From contig JAEWQV010000014.1 of NCBI GenBank assembly GCA_023399055.1, forward strand, positions 682,001-746,000: a DNA stretch of 64,000 nucleotides, written 5' to 3'. Below are positions 46,018 to 55,205 of the stretch, one piece after another. The position numbers and the translations under genes are program-made. Source of the stretch: Bacillota bacterium (GTDB lineage Bacteria > Bacillota > Clostridia > Lachnospirales > Lachnospiraceae). The notes under the pieces are model-generated. The model had not been told where the DNA came from, searched no databases, and saw only the letters and a program-made list of their open reading frames with translations. Position 1 is the first letter of the stretch. Each line of letters opens with the position of its first letter.

Positions 46018-47859
46018 TTAATATTTACCAAATTCTTTATCGCTTAATATAATTTTGGATTTTATGGTTGTGGTCTCTTCCCTATTATCTGCTTTCGTGC
46101 CTATACTGCTATTACTTGTATCAGTCATGGTTTTCAACATTGCAAGAACCTCAGGAGAAATTTCATCGTTTTTTCCATATCCTATGTTGTTGCGCTTCAA
46201 GGTGAACTTACTTACCTCTTCCTTAAGAAGATCAGCCTGACTTGCCAGCTCTTCGCTTGCTGCGGCAGTCTCTTCCGAGGTAGCAGAATTGGTCTGGACA
46301 ACCTGTGATACCTGCATAATTCCTTGGTTAATCTGTCCTATTCCAATAGCCTGCTCATTGGATGCTATTGCGATGTTGTTGACAAGGCTTGCCACCTTCT
46401 CAATCTCGTTTACGATTGAATTTAATGCATCTGCTGTCTTTTTAGCTATTCTGGTTCCGCCCTCCGCTTTTTTCATGGAACCCTCAATCATATCTGTTGT
46501 CTCTTTTGCTGCATTGGCAGAACGTGCGGCAAGAGTCCTTACCTCTTCTGCTACTACAGCAAAGCCTTTTCCATGCTGTCCTGCTCTTGCTGCTTCCACT
46601 GCTGCATTTAATGCTAGTATATTGGTCTGGAATGCAATATCATCAATTACTTTTATTATCTTATAGATATTCGATGAGGATTCATTAATATCCTCCATTG
46701 CCCGAAGCATTTCCTTCATCTGATTGTTGCCATCAACTGCATTTGTCTTGGCATTAACCGCAAGTTCATTTGCTTGATTGGCATTCTTTGCATTTAGCTC
46801 TGTCTGTGAAGATATCTCCTCCAGAGAAGCGGTCAGCTCCTCCACAGAGCTTGCCTGCTCAGTTGCACCTTGGGAAAGAGCAATGCTGGAATCCGACACC
46901 TGTCTGGAACCTATCGCAACCTGCTCTGTTGCAAGTGATATATTGGATAATACTTCGTTATTTTTCCTAAGCATTTCAGATAATTTTTTACCCAAAAGAT
47001 CGTGTTCTGATCTTATATTTACTTCAACTGTAAGATCTCCGGCTGCAATTCGCTCAACAACCAGTGCCTGCTCTCTAATATTTGCAATCATTTTTCTAAA
47101 GGACTGTGCGAGACTACCTATTTCATCCTTTGTATCGATAGCAACCGTTGCATTCACATCACCCAGTGCAAGCATATCAGCGGCACTGGCTATTTTTCTG
47201 ATCGGTCTGCTAATGATATTGGAAATAAAGATTCCAAGTGCCAACGCAACAATTACCGCAGCAATAACAACTGCTATCATTGTATTTATTGCTATATTCG
47301 CAGTACTTGAATTTTTATCAGAACTTTCCTGGGCTGCACTTGTCTTCATATTCATTAAATTATCCGTGTAGGTCTGAATATTTTGACTAATTTCTTTACC
47401 GATGTCATCCATCAATAGTTCATATGCTTGTCCCATATCCCCTGCTTCTAACAGGCTTATGATAGTGCCGGTACGCGAATTATACTTTTCAAGTTCCTGC
47501 GCCAGCAGATTGAATTGCTCCATAACTTCGTCACTTACGATGCCCGCTTTAAACCTCTCCATGCTGGTGTTTATTAAATTGGTCGCGTCATCAAATTCCT
47601 GCTTATAAGAAACCATCTCACTGGAATCTTTATCAATATACATGTTGCGTACAGTAGTTCGTTGTCTTTGATATGCTCTTGCGACATTCGCTAGATCTGG
47701 CAGGGTTGAAGTGTGTTTCTCATATAGTTCCGTATCTAATGTATCCATCGTCTTAATATTTACTATCCCTACGATACCAACCACCCCAGCCAGTATTGCT
47801 ACAAGAATAAAGCTAACAATTAATTTCATGCCGATTTTCATATTATTAAACAATCTCAT
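46018..47859 (-). CDS. methyl-accepting chemotaxis protein
   Basis: Membrane chemoreceptor, 613 residues. First helix (LIVSFILVAILAGVVGIVGIV), a four-helix-bundle periplasmic-type sensor of about 150 residues, second helix (TMIAVVIAAVIVALALGIFI), HAMP domain (about 205-260), then the signalling coiled coil with the conserved tip FAVVAEEVRTLAARSANAAKET. GGAGG lies 7 bases before the ATG at 47859. It follows cheW by 22 bases, so it probably works with the CheA and CheW encoded here. Ligand unknown. Confidence 0.92.
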   Translation of the reverse strand: MRLFNNMKIGMKLIVSFILVAILAGVVGIVGIVNIKTMDTLDTELYEKHTSTLPDLANVARAYQRQRTTVRNMYIDKDSSEMVSYKQEFDDATNLINTSMERFKAGIVSDEVMEQFNLLAQELEKYNSRTGTIISLLEAGDMGQAYELLMDDIGKEISQNIQTYTDNLMNMKTSAAQESSDKNSSTANIAINTMIAVVIAAVIVALALGIFISNIISRPIRKIASAADMLALGDVNATVAIDTKDEIGSLAQSFRKMIANIREQALVVERIAAGDLTVEVNIRSEHDLLGKKLSEMLRKNNEVLSNISLATEQVAIGSRQVSDSSIALSQGATEQASSVEELTASLEEISSQTELNAKNANQANELAVNAKTNAVDGNNQMKEMLRAMEDINESSSNIYKIIKVIDDIAFQTNILALNAAVEAARAGQHGKGFAVVAEEVRTLAARSANAAKETTDMIEGSMKKAEGGTRIAKKTADALNSIVNEIEKVASLVNNIAIASNEQAIGIGQINQGIMQVSQVVQTNSATSEETAAASEELASQADLLKEEVSKFTLKRNNIGYGKNDEISPEVLAMLKTMTDTSNSSIGTKADNREETTTIKSKIILSDKEFGKY

Positions 47860-47881
47860 TTGTAGTCCTCCATAATTTAAT

Positions 47882-48376
47882 TTATATTGCTTCACTTATA
47901 TCCTCAATCTCAGTATCTGAGAGCAGTCGCTCGCAATCTAGTAGGAGCTTAACCTCATTTCCTACCTTACCAATTTTCTTTATATACCTGTTATGACTTC
48001 CGAGATGCATTTGCGGGGGATCTACAGTTTCTGCTTCAGCAATAGTAATTACCTCCGCTACCCGGTCGACTATGAGTCCAATCATCAAACCATTCATTTC
48101 CACCACAATGACACAAGTCCTGTCATTATAGGTCTCCTGCTCCTTTTTAAAACGAAGCCTGATATCCATAACCGGGATGATTTTCCCCCGCAGATTAATG
48201 ATTCCTTTTACATAAATCGGAAGTTCTGGTATTTCGGTAATTGACTGAATGCCTATGATCTCAATCACATACCGGATTTCAATTCCATAGCTTTCACTAC
48301 CCAGTGAGAAGGTCAGATAACGATCTTTTTGCGTATCGTCATCCGCTTCCTCAGTATTGTTCCATACATTTGTCAT
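47882..48376 (-). CDS. cheW: chemotaxis coupling protein CheW
   Basis: Adaptor of 164 residues joining receptors to CheA. The whole protein is one CheW fold: YLTFSLGSESYGIEIRYVIEIIG, ELPIYVKGIINLRGKIIPVMDIRLRF and LIVDRVAEVITI are the family's conserved segments. The ATG at 48376 has AAAGG 9 bases upstream; an ATG three codons earlier directly abuts that site. It lies between cheA and the receptor gene. Confidence 0.93.
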   Translation of the reverse strand: MTNVWNNTEEADDDTQKDRYLTFSLGSESYGIEIRYVIEIIGIQSITEIPELPIYVKGIINLRGKIIPVMDIRLRFKKEQETYNDRTCVIVVEMNGLMIGLIVDRVAEVITIAEAETVDPPQMHLGSHNRYIKKIGKVGNEVKLLLDCERLLSDTEIEDISEAI

Positions 48377-48426
48377 TTCTCCCATCCTTTCTTATCTTTA
48401 GTACCTATATGTAAAAGCATGCTGCT

Positions 48427-50493
48427 TTACAAACTTATCAACTCCGCTACATCCAGAGTCAGACTGATACTGCCGTCCCCCAGTAAGGTGCACCCTGCTA
48501 GCCCTTTTATTGTTTTGAACTTATTGATGTATTCAGGCAAAGCCTTAATTACTACCTGTTGTTGCCCTAAAAGCTTGTCTGCCACAATACATACTGCTTT
48601 TTCCGCCTGCTCCAGCATAATAATAATGCCTTCCTTACTGTCCGTATTCCCTGAAGTTACTTGATATAACTCATTCAATCTGATTAATTTATAGCATTGT
48701 CCTCTTATCATAATCATTTCATTACCATCTATATCAACTATAATATCCCCCTGCTCGGGGCGGAAGAATTCCTTAATAGAGATCGTTGGTATGGTATAGT
48801 GTTCCTTTCCAACCATAATATTCATTCCATCAATGATAGCCAGCGTAAGCGGTATTTTCATTGTAAATATAGTTCCTTTGCCTTGCTCACTTTCCACTGA
48901 CAGATATCCTCCGATGGCTTCAATATTCTTAGCTACTACATCCATTCCTACCCCACGTCCGGAATATTCCGTTACATTTTCATTTGTAGAAAAACCTGGC
49001 AGCAGAATCATATGAAAGATTTCCTTATCCGTCATTTCAGTTGTATCACCAATTAGATTATGTTCTCTGGCTCTCTGAAGTATTTTTTCCTTATCCAGAC
49101 CACCTCCGTCATCTCTTACAATAATGACTACATCACTTCCTGAATTTTTTGCCTCCAAAATAACCGTTCCTGTCTCCTGTTTTCCTTTCTTAATCCTCTC
49201 AGTAGTCGGTTCTATTCCATGGTCAATTGCATTACGTACCAGATGCATCAGTGGATCAGAGATATGATCGATAATATTCTTATCCACCTCTGTTGCTTCA
49301 CCGATAATCTCCAGATGCACCTCTTTATTCAGTTTCCTGCACATATCACGAATAATTCGATTCATCTTATGAAAGGTTGCCGACAGTGACACCATTCGAA
49401 TGGACATTACAATATCCTGTAATTCATTGGTGATTTTTTTTAATTGTATGGAGGCTTTTTTAAAATTACTTAACTCCAGACCATTTAAATCGGGATTTTG
49501 TATCACCATTGCTTCAGCAATGACCATTTCTCCTACCAAATCCATAAGCATGTCCAACTTGGCTACACTAACACTAATCATCGTCTGCTTATTCAGAGCT
49601 GCAGTTACGTCTCTATCTTCCAGTTTATTTTCCGTTTTTGCCGGCATTGCATGGAAAGTTTGGTCTGTAAGTTCCGGTTCGGAAGTTGAATCATTATCAA
49701 AAAACAGTCTATTCTTTTCTTCCTCATTTACCTGTACCAGCTCCAGGCTTTTCAAAAAAATGGTTTGCAAAAAGAAATCTTCTATTTCTTCATAGGAACG
49801 ATTGCTTTTAAACTGTATTTTAAATCCTTCCGTGCGTATGATATCTTTGCTATCCGTATTATCTACGAGATCCTGAGGCGTAAAAAGCAATACGTCAGCA
49901 ATTTCCTTCAGCTTAAAAAGAATCGTAAAAGCTCTTACATTCTCCATTTCACAACCTTCTTCAAAATGGATTACTGCCACAAAGATATCTCTATTTTCAT
50001 TCTGCATATTTATACTTGGACTTGGAAAGGCCAGTTCTATGAAATTATCTTCGATAATAGACGTTTCACAGCTAATTCTGCTGTTTTGCTTTAGATTTAA
50101 TAGATAATTTTCCCAGGAATGAATTAATGAATTGGAATCTCCATCAGGGATATCACCATTTTTTAATTTCAGGATTTCAATGTTGATCAAATCAACACTC
50201 ACAAACACTAAATCATATAAAGAAGAATAATCCATCAGCTTTGGTTTTTCTTCTCTTAGATAATAAAAGGTATCCTCAATTGTATGCGTGAGTCTAGCAA
50301 TATTATCCAGCATCATCATGGCTGCTGATCCCTTAATCGTATGCATGATACGAAAGACCTCATCAATCGTATGCTGGGAAAACCCCTTTTCTTTCTCACT
50401 ACTTAACATCAATTGTTCCATTTGCTGAAGCAACTGTAAGGTCTCAAATACGAACATCTCCGCTAATGGTTCTCCAGTAAATTTATCTGGCAT
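48427..50493 (-). CDS. cheA: chemotaxis histidine kinase CheA
   Basis: Kinase of 688 residues. HPt domain (about 1-110) with the phospho-accepting H51 in RIMHTIKGSAAMM; a P2-like middle region; dimerisation domain starting near 305 (MISVSVAKLDMLMDLVGEMVIAEAM); HATPase with LVRNAIDHGIE, DDGGGLD and GRGVGMDVV; and a CheW-like C-terminal domain. CGGAGG precedes the ATG. It heads the minus-strand operon cheA-cheW-mcp-HD-GYP. No cheY, cheB or cheR is in the window, so these must lie elsewhere or this is an accessory signalling array. Confidence 0.93.
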   Translation of the reverse strand: MPDKFTGEPLAEMFVFETLQLLQQMEQLMLSSEKEKGFSQHTIDEVFRIMHTIKGSAAMMMLDNIARLTHTIEDTFYYLREEKPKLMDYSSLYDLVFVSVDLINIEILKLKNGDIPDGDSNSLIHSWENYLLNLKQNSRISCETSIIEDNFIELAFPSPSINMQNENRDIFVAVIHFEEGCEMENVRAFTILFKLKEIADVLLFTPQDLVDNTDSKDIIRTEGFKIQFKSNRSYEEIEDFFLQTIFLKSLELVQVNEEEKNRLFFDNDSTSEPELTDQTFHAMPAKTENKLEDRDVTAALNKQTMISVSVAKLDMLMDLVGEMVIAEAMVIQNPDLNGLELSNFKKASIQLKKITNELQDIVMSIRMVSLSATFHKMNRIIRDMCRKLNKEVHLEIIGEATEVDKNIIDHISDPLMHLVRNAIDHGIEPTTERIKKGKQETGTVILEAKNSGSDVVIIVRDDGGGLDKEKILQRAREHNLIGDTTEMTDKEIFHMILLPGFSTNENVTEYSGRGVGMDVVAKNIEAIGGYLSVESEQGKGTIFTMKIPLTLAIIDGMNIMVGKEHYTIPTISIKEFFRPEQGDIIVDIDGNEMIMIRGQCYKLIRLNELYQVTSGNTDSKEGIIIMLEQAEKAVCIVADKLLGQQQVVIKALPEYINKFKTIKGLAGCTLLGDGSISLTLDVAELISL

Positions 50494-50697
50494 ATTTTTC
50501 CTCCGTTTAATGTAACATTTTACTTAAATCGTTACATTAAAACATGTTCACATTTGCTTATAATTCAAGGTTTCTGTGATTCATTAAAAAATATTTATAT
50601 ATTATCTAGTTGAAAAGTAATGTAACATTTTATATTATATTTATATAAAATAATACATTTATACAAAATATTGTATAATAGAGGAGATTACTTACAT
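50494..50697. promoter_or_regulatory. shared region between cheA and the recombinase gene, with repeats
   Basis: The 15-mer TAATGTAACATTTTA occurs at 50508-50522 and again at 50618-50632; an inverted related copy GTTACATTAAAA lies at 50531-50542. A TATAAT at 50674-50679 may be the recombinase -10. The repeats could be regulator or recombinase sites. Confidence 0.5.
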
Positions 50698-51258
50698 ATG
50701 ACAGTCGAACCAATCAGAGACAAGACGAAAATAAAGCAGATGTATCAATATTTGCTTGGAAAAGACCCAAAATATGGTTTGATATTTAAATTTGGTCTAA
50801 ATACTGGCCTAAGAATTAGTGACATTCTGCCCTTAAAGGTAGCAGATATTTTTTATGACAACGGAAAATACCACGAGTATCTTGTACTGAATGAAAAGAA
50901 AACCAAGAAGGAAAAGAAAATTAAGATTAATAATGCACTGCGCAAAGCGATTGAACCGTATATTAAAGAGTATGGTTTATCAAAAAATGATTATTTATTC
51001 CCCAGTAATAAGGGTGGATATATAGGAAGAATACAGGCTTACCGTGTGCTAAAAGAAGCCGCTGAGTTAATCGGAATAGAGAATTTCGGTACACATAGCC
51101 TACGCAAAACCTGGGGGTATTGGACATATAAAATATCAAAATTCAATATTGGCTTGATTATGGAAACCTTTAACCATAGTTCCCCGAGTATTACACTGCG
51201 ATATATTGGGGTGAATCAGGATCAGAAAGATGAATTATACTCTATGGTCCAGTTTTAG
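50698..51258 (+). CDS. minimal tyrosine recombinase (phage-integrase family)
   Basis: Site-specific recombinase of 186 residues, about half the usual length: only the catalytic domain, with no N-terminal core-binding domain. Catalytic residues can be placed: R39 (TGLRISDIL), a Lys in the KKTKKEKK hairpin, H133 and R136 (THSLRKTWGYW), H160 (FNHSSPSITL) and the nucleophile Y169 (LRYIGV). The ATG at 50698 follows GAGGAG by 11 bases; an upstream TTG frame is less likely. No other phage or conjugative gene is nearby. It is divergent from cheA. Confidence 0.85.
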   Translation: MTVEPIRDKTKIKQMYQYLLGKDPKYGLIFKFGLNTGLRISDILPLKVADIFYDNGKYHEYLVLNEKKTKKEKKIKINNALRKAIEPYIKEYGLSKNDYLFPSNKGGYIGRIQAYRVLKEAAELIGIENFGTHSLRKTWGYWTYKISKFNIGLIMETFNHSSPSITLRYIGVNQDQKDELYSMVQF

Positions 51259-51573
51259 GAATATTTTTCTAAATCATTTATGGCTTTATGTTTCGAAGTG
51301 CCTGAATTTCCTATAATTATCTGAATTCTTCAAATTATTCATAAAAAATACATATATGCCTTGCCACTAATATCCATTGATGGTATTATATGCCTATAAT
51401 GTTTTATAATCTGTCATACAACAATTTAAGTAATTTGTTACGTCTAGATAAACATTTATTAACATTCCCTATATAAAATGATGTTTTTGCTAATGCTAAT
51501 ACTGTCTTTATAGATAACGATAATACCCCTGGATGAGAATAATAACTTCCTCATCCAGGGGTATTATTGTTAT
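51259..51573. other. region between convergent recombinase and LysM genes
   Basis: No gene. AT-rich; its only notable feature is the long hairpin at 51511-51577 at its right end. Confidence 0.55.
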
Positions 51574-51577
51574 CTAT
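51511..51577. terminator. long hairpin between convergent genes
   Basis: The arms TAGATAACGATAATACCCC... and ...GGGGTATTATTGTTATCTA pair over about 27 bases with one G-T pair. The pair is G-U in plus-strand RNA. It contains the stop codon of the minus-strand LysM gene. There is no T-run; probable two-way terminator. Confidence 0.65.
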
Positions 51578-52815
51578 ATTATTGAATATTGGACAGCAAC
51601 ACTCATCCAAAACTGCGGAAACCACTGCATAATATTCCAACTACCCACACCATATAAATTAAACTCAGGTACCAGTTTTAAAAATGAATCATAGCTTCTC
51701 GCATCCCAGAAGAGTACCAGGAATTCGTCTCCCGAACAAAAATAAAAAGAAACTGCATTGGTTAAAGGGTCGTAAATAATTTTAGCATTGTTTTGTGCTG
51801 CCAGCTCAAGTGCTGCCTTATAACTAATCGCCTTGCCTTGGGAGGAACCGGGTATAAAGGGTAATTGATAGATATAGCCATGCATGGGCAAGCCAAAAGA
51901 CACCATATCAGAAGGTACCATTTTTGTAAAATCTGCTATGGTCCTACTGTAATTATCTGTGCAAAGAGTTCCAAGAGACGCTCCATCAGAATATCCGAAT
52001 TCATATACAATCAGTGTAATTCCTGACAGATCACCTGTCATAAACTTGTAATCAAAACCAAAAATAGGATTTTCAAAAGTATCCATGACCTTATAGCCAG
52101 CAGAAGTAATACTATCCAGCATTTTTAAGGCATGTCTGTGATAGTTCTCACGGTATCTGGGATGGATATAAGGAGTATGAAAGATCACCCCGCTGTATCC
52201 CTTGGTTTTCAAAACATGAAGTATTTGGCTGATCAGCCGGTCTTCATTCTCAATATTAGATATAATGGAATGAACTACCTTCATAGCCTCCTCTGGATTT
52301 TTAGAAGCTGGAACAATCATCATTAGAGGTTCTGTTCCATAAGCTTTTGCAAGCTTTATAATGTCTTCATCATCTAAATTATTTAAATCACCTGTAGCAG
52401 AAACCGTATAACTATATACCGTAAGATAAGTCAAATAGGGTAAGGTCATTTGTAGAGTTTTGGTTTCTATAAAGGGATAGGCAAAGCCATTGGTAGCAAT
52501 TGTATGTCCTTTTTGCCCACGAAAACTGATAACTATTTCATCTCCTATAGATAGGAACTCACGATCCGTCAAATCTGGATTATACCTAAGAAGTTCAATT
52601 ACAGTTGTTCCAAAGGCTTTTGCAATCTGTTCTAAGGAGTCGCCTTCTTTCACAATATAAGTTATTTCAGGAAAAAGAATAATAAGGGCTTCTCCTATTA
52701 CCAGTGAGTCCTCATCCGTTAAATTATTATATACTTTTAATTTATTAACAGATACACCATAAAATCCTGCAATGGAGAGAATGGTCTCTCCAGGTTTCAC
52801 CACATGAATAATCAT
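51574..52815 (-). CDS. LysM protein with GH18-fold domain lacking catalytic acids (YaaH/SleL-like)
   Basis: 413 residues. Two LysM repeats (about 2-50, IHVVKPGETILSIAGFYGVSVNKL; about 52-98, TYIVKEGDSLEQIAKAFGTTVIEL) precede a GH18-like domain as in spore cortex proteins YaaH/SleL. The GH18 active-site strand, normally DGLDIDFE-like, here reads SGVIFHTPYIHP (about 208-218): the Asp and the catalytic Glu are replaced by His and Pro. The fold is therefore kept but hydrolysis is unlikely. GAGGG 5 bases before the ATG at 52815 decides the start; the ATG at 52842 has no site. It has no signal peptide, as in YaaH. It lies 57 bases after the ABC permease gene. Confidence 0.8.
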   Translation of the reverse strand: MIIHVVKPGETILSIAGFYGVSVNKLKVYNNLTDEDSLVIGEALIILFPEITYIVKEGDSLEQIAKAFGTTVIELLRYNPDLTDREFLSIGDEIVISFRGQKGHTIATNGFAYPFIETKTLQMTLPYLTYLTVYSYTVSATGDLNNLDDEDIIKLAKAYGTEPLMMIVPASKNPEEAMKVVHSIISNIENEDRLISQILHVLKTKGYSGVIFHTPYIHPRYRENYHRHALKMLDSITSAGYKVMDTFENPIFGFDYKFMTGDLSGITLIVYEFGYSDGASLGTLCTDNYSRTIADFTKMVPSDMVSFGLPMHGYIYQLPFIPGSSQGKAISYKAALELAAQNNAKIIYDPLTNAVSFYFCSGDEFLVLFWDARSYDSFLKLVPEFNLYGVGSWNIMQWFPQFWMSVAVQYSII

Positions 52816-52872
52816 TTCTGCCCTCAAACTGTTTTGTTCCATTATATGTGGTTTATTTACATAGGTTTCATG

Positions 52873-54048
52873 TTAAGTAATATCAATTTTTGTCTCTTTA
52901 CGTACAAAGTAAAGTGATATAACTAATCCTAAAATGAGCAAGACACTGCAAACAATAGATTCTATTCCTAAAACACCTGTCCAGGCATAAAAAATATTTG
53001 TCGGTTCAAATGTACCATTTAATACACCCACAGAAATTGCTCCAAAGAAAGCAAACAAAGGAATAAGCTTCATTATCAAGGTTATCACGTTTTGGCTAAA
53101 CCTAGACAATAAAAATATCGAAGCAGCTACACTCAAACATAGTGCATAGAGAACCACAATGTAAATGATAATATACTGACCATAAGTTATGTTCATTAAA
53201 AAAGTAAAGTTCAAAAAAGAGGTAAGGCCGCTATTCCAAAATATCCAGGTATCGTTAGTGCTGTAAATGATTCCAAAAATCAAAACAAATGCTGTGGTCA
53301 GTAATAAGGCAGATAGCATGGTGGCAATAAATTGTTTCTTAAAAATGTTCCTACCCTGCATCGTGGTATACTGCAACAGATGTACATTCTTCGTATGGTC
53401 TGTGACTATGAGTGGAGAAATCAGTACTAACACTGCAAGTATTGTCAATATTGTCAGATAAATAGCGTAGGTTACGGTATTTTCGTATACACACGAACTC
53501 ATGATGTTCCTATATTCTTCTGTCTCCTGAATCTCCATAAGGTGGTCAAGCTCATTATAATTGGTTGCTTCAGGGATAAGAATATTTATGATGTATTCCG
53601 GGTAACTGTAATATGAATCCTCCATATAGTCAAGCACTTCCAGCTTATAACGAACAAAGTCACATTCATCTCCAAGTAAAGTCCAAATAGCTTTTATTTC
53701 TAAGTCTGACTGATAACTTTTTTCATGTATTTTGTTATAATCTTCATAAGTGTATATTTCAACTTCTGCAAAGATAGGTATCGTTTTTATATAGGTTTCT
53801 GCTTCGGAGATTAATTTCTCACGTGTGTTCAGTATAAAATCTGAAAACTCGTCTTCTTTTATTGTTAAACCGAACTGCTCTATCATCTGTATACTTAAAT
53901 TGACTTCTTCAGTACTGGGATGTCCATTTGGAAAGTGCTTTATATTGAAATCTATAAACATGTAATAATATATAGCACAGAGCACGGTAAGAATTAAAAG
54001 CAGCTTTATGTTCCAAATCTTTTTCATCTCATATAAAATAATTCTCAT
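52873..54048 (-). CDS. ABC transporter permease-like membrane protein
   Basis: 391 residues. One N-terminal helix (LLLILTVLCAIYYYMFIDF), an extracytoplasmic domain of about 170 residues rich in acidic and aromatic residues, then five to six helices. This is the layout of ABC-2-type exporter permeases. The ATG overlaps the stop of the preceding permease gene (ATGA), so the two are coupled. No substrate can be read. Last member of the sigma/ABC cluster. Confidence 0.75.
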   Translation of the reverse strand: MRIILYEMKKIWNIKLLLILTVLCAIYYYMFIDFNIKHFPNGHPSTEEVNLSIQMIEQFGLTIKEDEFSDFILNTREKLISEAETYIKTIPIFAEVEIYTYEDYNKIHEKSYQSDLEIKAIWTLLGDECDFVRYKLEVLDYMEDSYYSYPEYIINILIPEATNYNELDHLMEIQETEEYRNIMSSCVYENTVTYAIYLTILTILAVLVLISPLIVTDHTKNVHLLQYTTMQGRNIFKKQFIATMLSALLLTTAFVLIFGIIYSTNDTWIFWNSGLTSFLNFTFLMNITYGQYIIIYIVVLYALCLSVAASIFLLSRFSQNVITLIMKLIPLFAFFGAISVGVLNGTFEPTNIFYAWTGVLGIESIVCSVLLILGLVISLYFVRKETKIDIT

Positions 54049-55205
54049 GTCAGGTCTCTCTTTCTAAAATAAATTATAACAAACCTACAAAGAGTCGTTA
54101 AAACAAGAAACGATATGCAAAAACCTAAAGTTTCAAAATGAGGCCAAAGTATGTCTACATCACCATCGGTAAACCAAATACTATGTTTCAGCCATAGCCA
54201 AACGGGAGTAAGCATGGAATAATATTTGGCGTATAAACCTGCAGTAAGAGTTTGTGGCATTTGAATCGGCAACACGACAATCGCTGCATTTATCACAAGG
54301 AAAACCAGAAAACCAATATAACTGTTGCGTATAAGAACACTAATACTGAAAGCCATAAGCGAAAAACATAGAATAAGACCAACACTCATTCCAATCACTG
54401 ATGCTAAGTAGGATAAGACACTATAACTATGCCAGGTGACGAACGGTCTGTATCCGGCAATAAGGTCATATCTGTAATTAAATACACTTGATACATTGCT
54501 GCCCCAAATGTTACCATAATTATTAAAACTAAAATAGACAAGAAAAGTAATCATTGCCAATATAACATATGTAACAAGTCCCGCAGATAAGGCGGCTATA
54601 ATTTTAGTACCGAGAATTCTTCTTCCTTTTTTTGTGGAATAAACTAGAGCTTCTGTCCTGTGGTTATTCTCATATCCCACAGAAAGAAAAACTATAAGAA
54701 TTGTGAGCAATGCTCCCTCAAGGAGCAGCCAGCCTGTCAAACCTCGAAAAAGTTGTTGATGCCGGTCATAAGTAGCTGCCCCAAAATAAAGTGACAGACT
54801 TTCATTTTTTACGGCTTTTTCGTCAACGACTTTTTGTAATTCCTTATATTTATCCCGCATTGCTTTGGCAAAAATGCCCTTTGCTCCTGATGCCGCAATA
54901 TAGCTTTCACCAATTCCTTTTGTTTCATAACCATCAAGTATATCGATCACATTGTCGGTGTCCGATTTTAGCACGTCTAAGAGCTCTTTATCATCATCAC
55001 CTGCCTTGAAATGTGAAAGCTTTTCATAAAAAGGCGGATTAAGATTATATCCAGTATCCATGGATATCCTACCGACAAAGTCTGCATACTTATTACCTGA
55101 ATTACTTATTGCTATAAAGATGTTAAACAGCAGGCAGACGGCTATAAATCCCCATACTGCCACAGATGAAAATAGTTTCTTAAATTCATACCGATAAACT
55201 CCCAT
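54045..55205 (-). CDS. ABC transporter permease-like membrane protein
   Basis: 386 residues with the same plan as its neighbour: opening YEFKKLFSSVAVWGFIAVCLLFNIFIAIS, an external domain of about 130 residues, then six helices. Its start shares a base with the ATPase stop (TGATG). It and the next gene likely form a heterodimeric exporter with the ATPase. Confidence 0.77.
   Translation of the reverse strand: MGVYRYEFKKLFSSVAVWGFIAVCLLFNIFIAISNSGNKYADFVGRISMDTGYNLNPPFYEKLSHFKAGDDDKELLDVLKSDTDNVIDILDGYETKGIGESYIAASGAKGIFAKAMRDKYKELQKVVDEKAVKNESLSLYFGAATYDRHQQLFRGLTGWLLLEGALLTILIVFLSVGYENNHRTEALVYSTKKGRRILGTKIIAALSAGLVTYVILAMITFLVYFSFNNYGNIWGSNVSSVFNYRYDLIAGYRPFVTWHSYSVLSYLASVIGMSVGLILCFSLMAFSISVLIRNSYIGFLVFLVINAAIVVLPIQMPQTLTAGLYAKYYSMLTPVWLWLKHSIWFTDGDVDILWPHFETLGFCISFLVLTTLCRFVIIYFRKRDLT

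Noticed and set aside
46778..47371. 197-codon open frame on the plus strand
   Set aside because: Antisense to the chemoreceptor coding region; no start signal.
50698..51258. Prophage or integrative element around the recombinase
   Set aside because: No phage, relaxase or excisionase genes on either side; neighbours are ordinary chemotaxis and spore-type genes.
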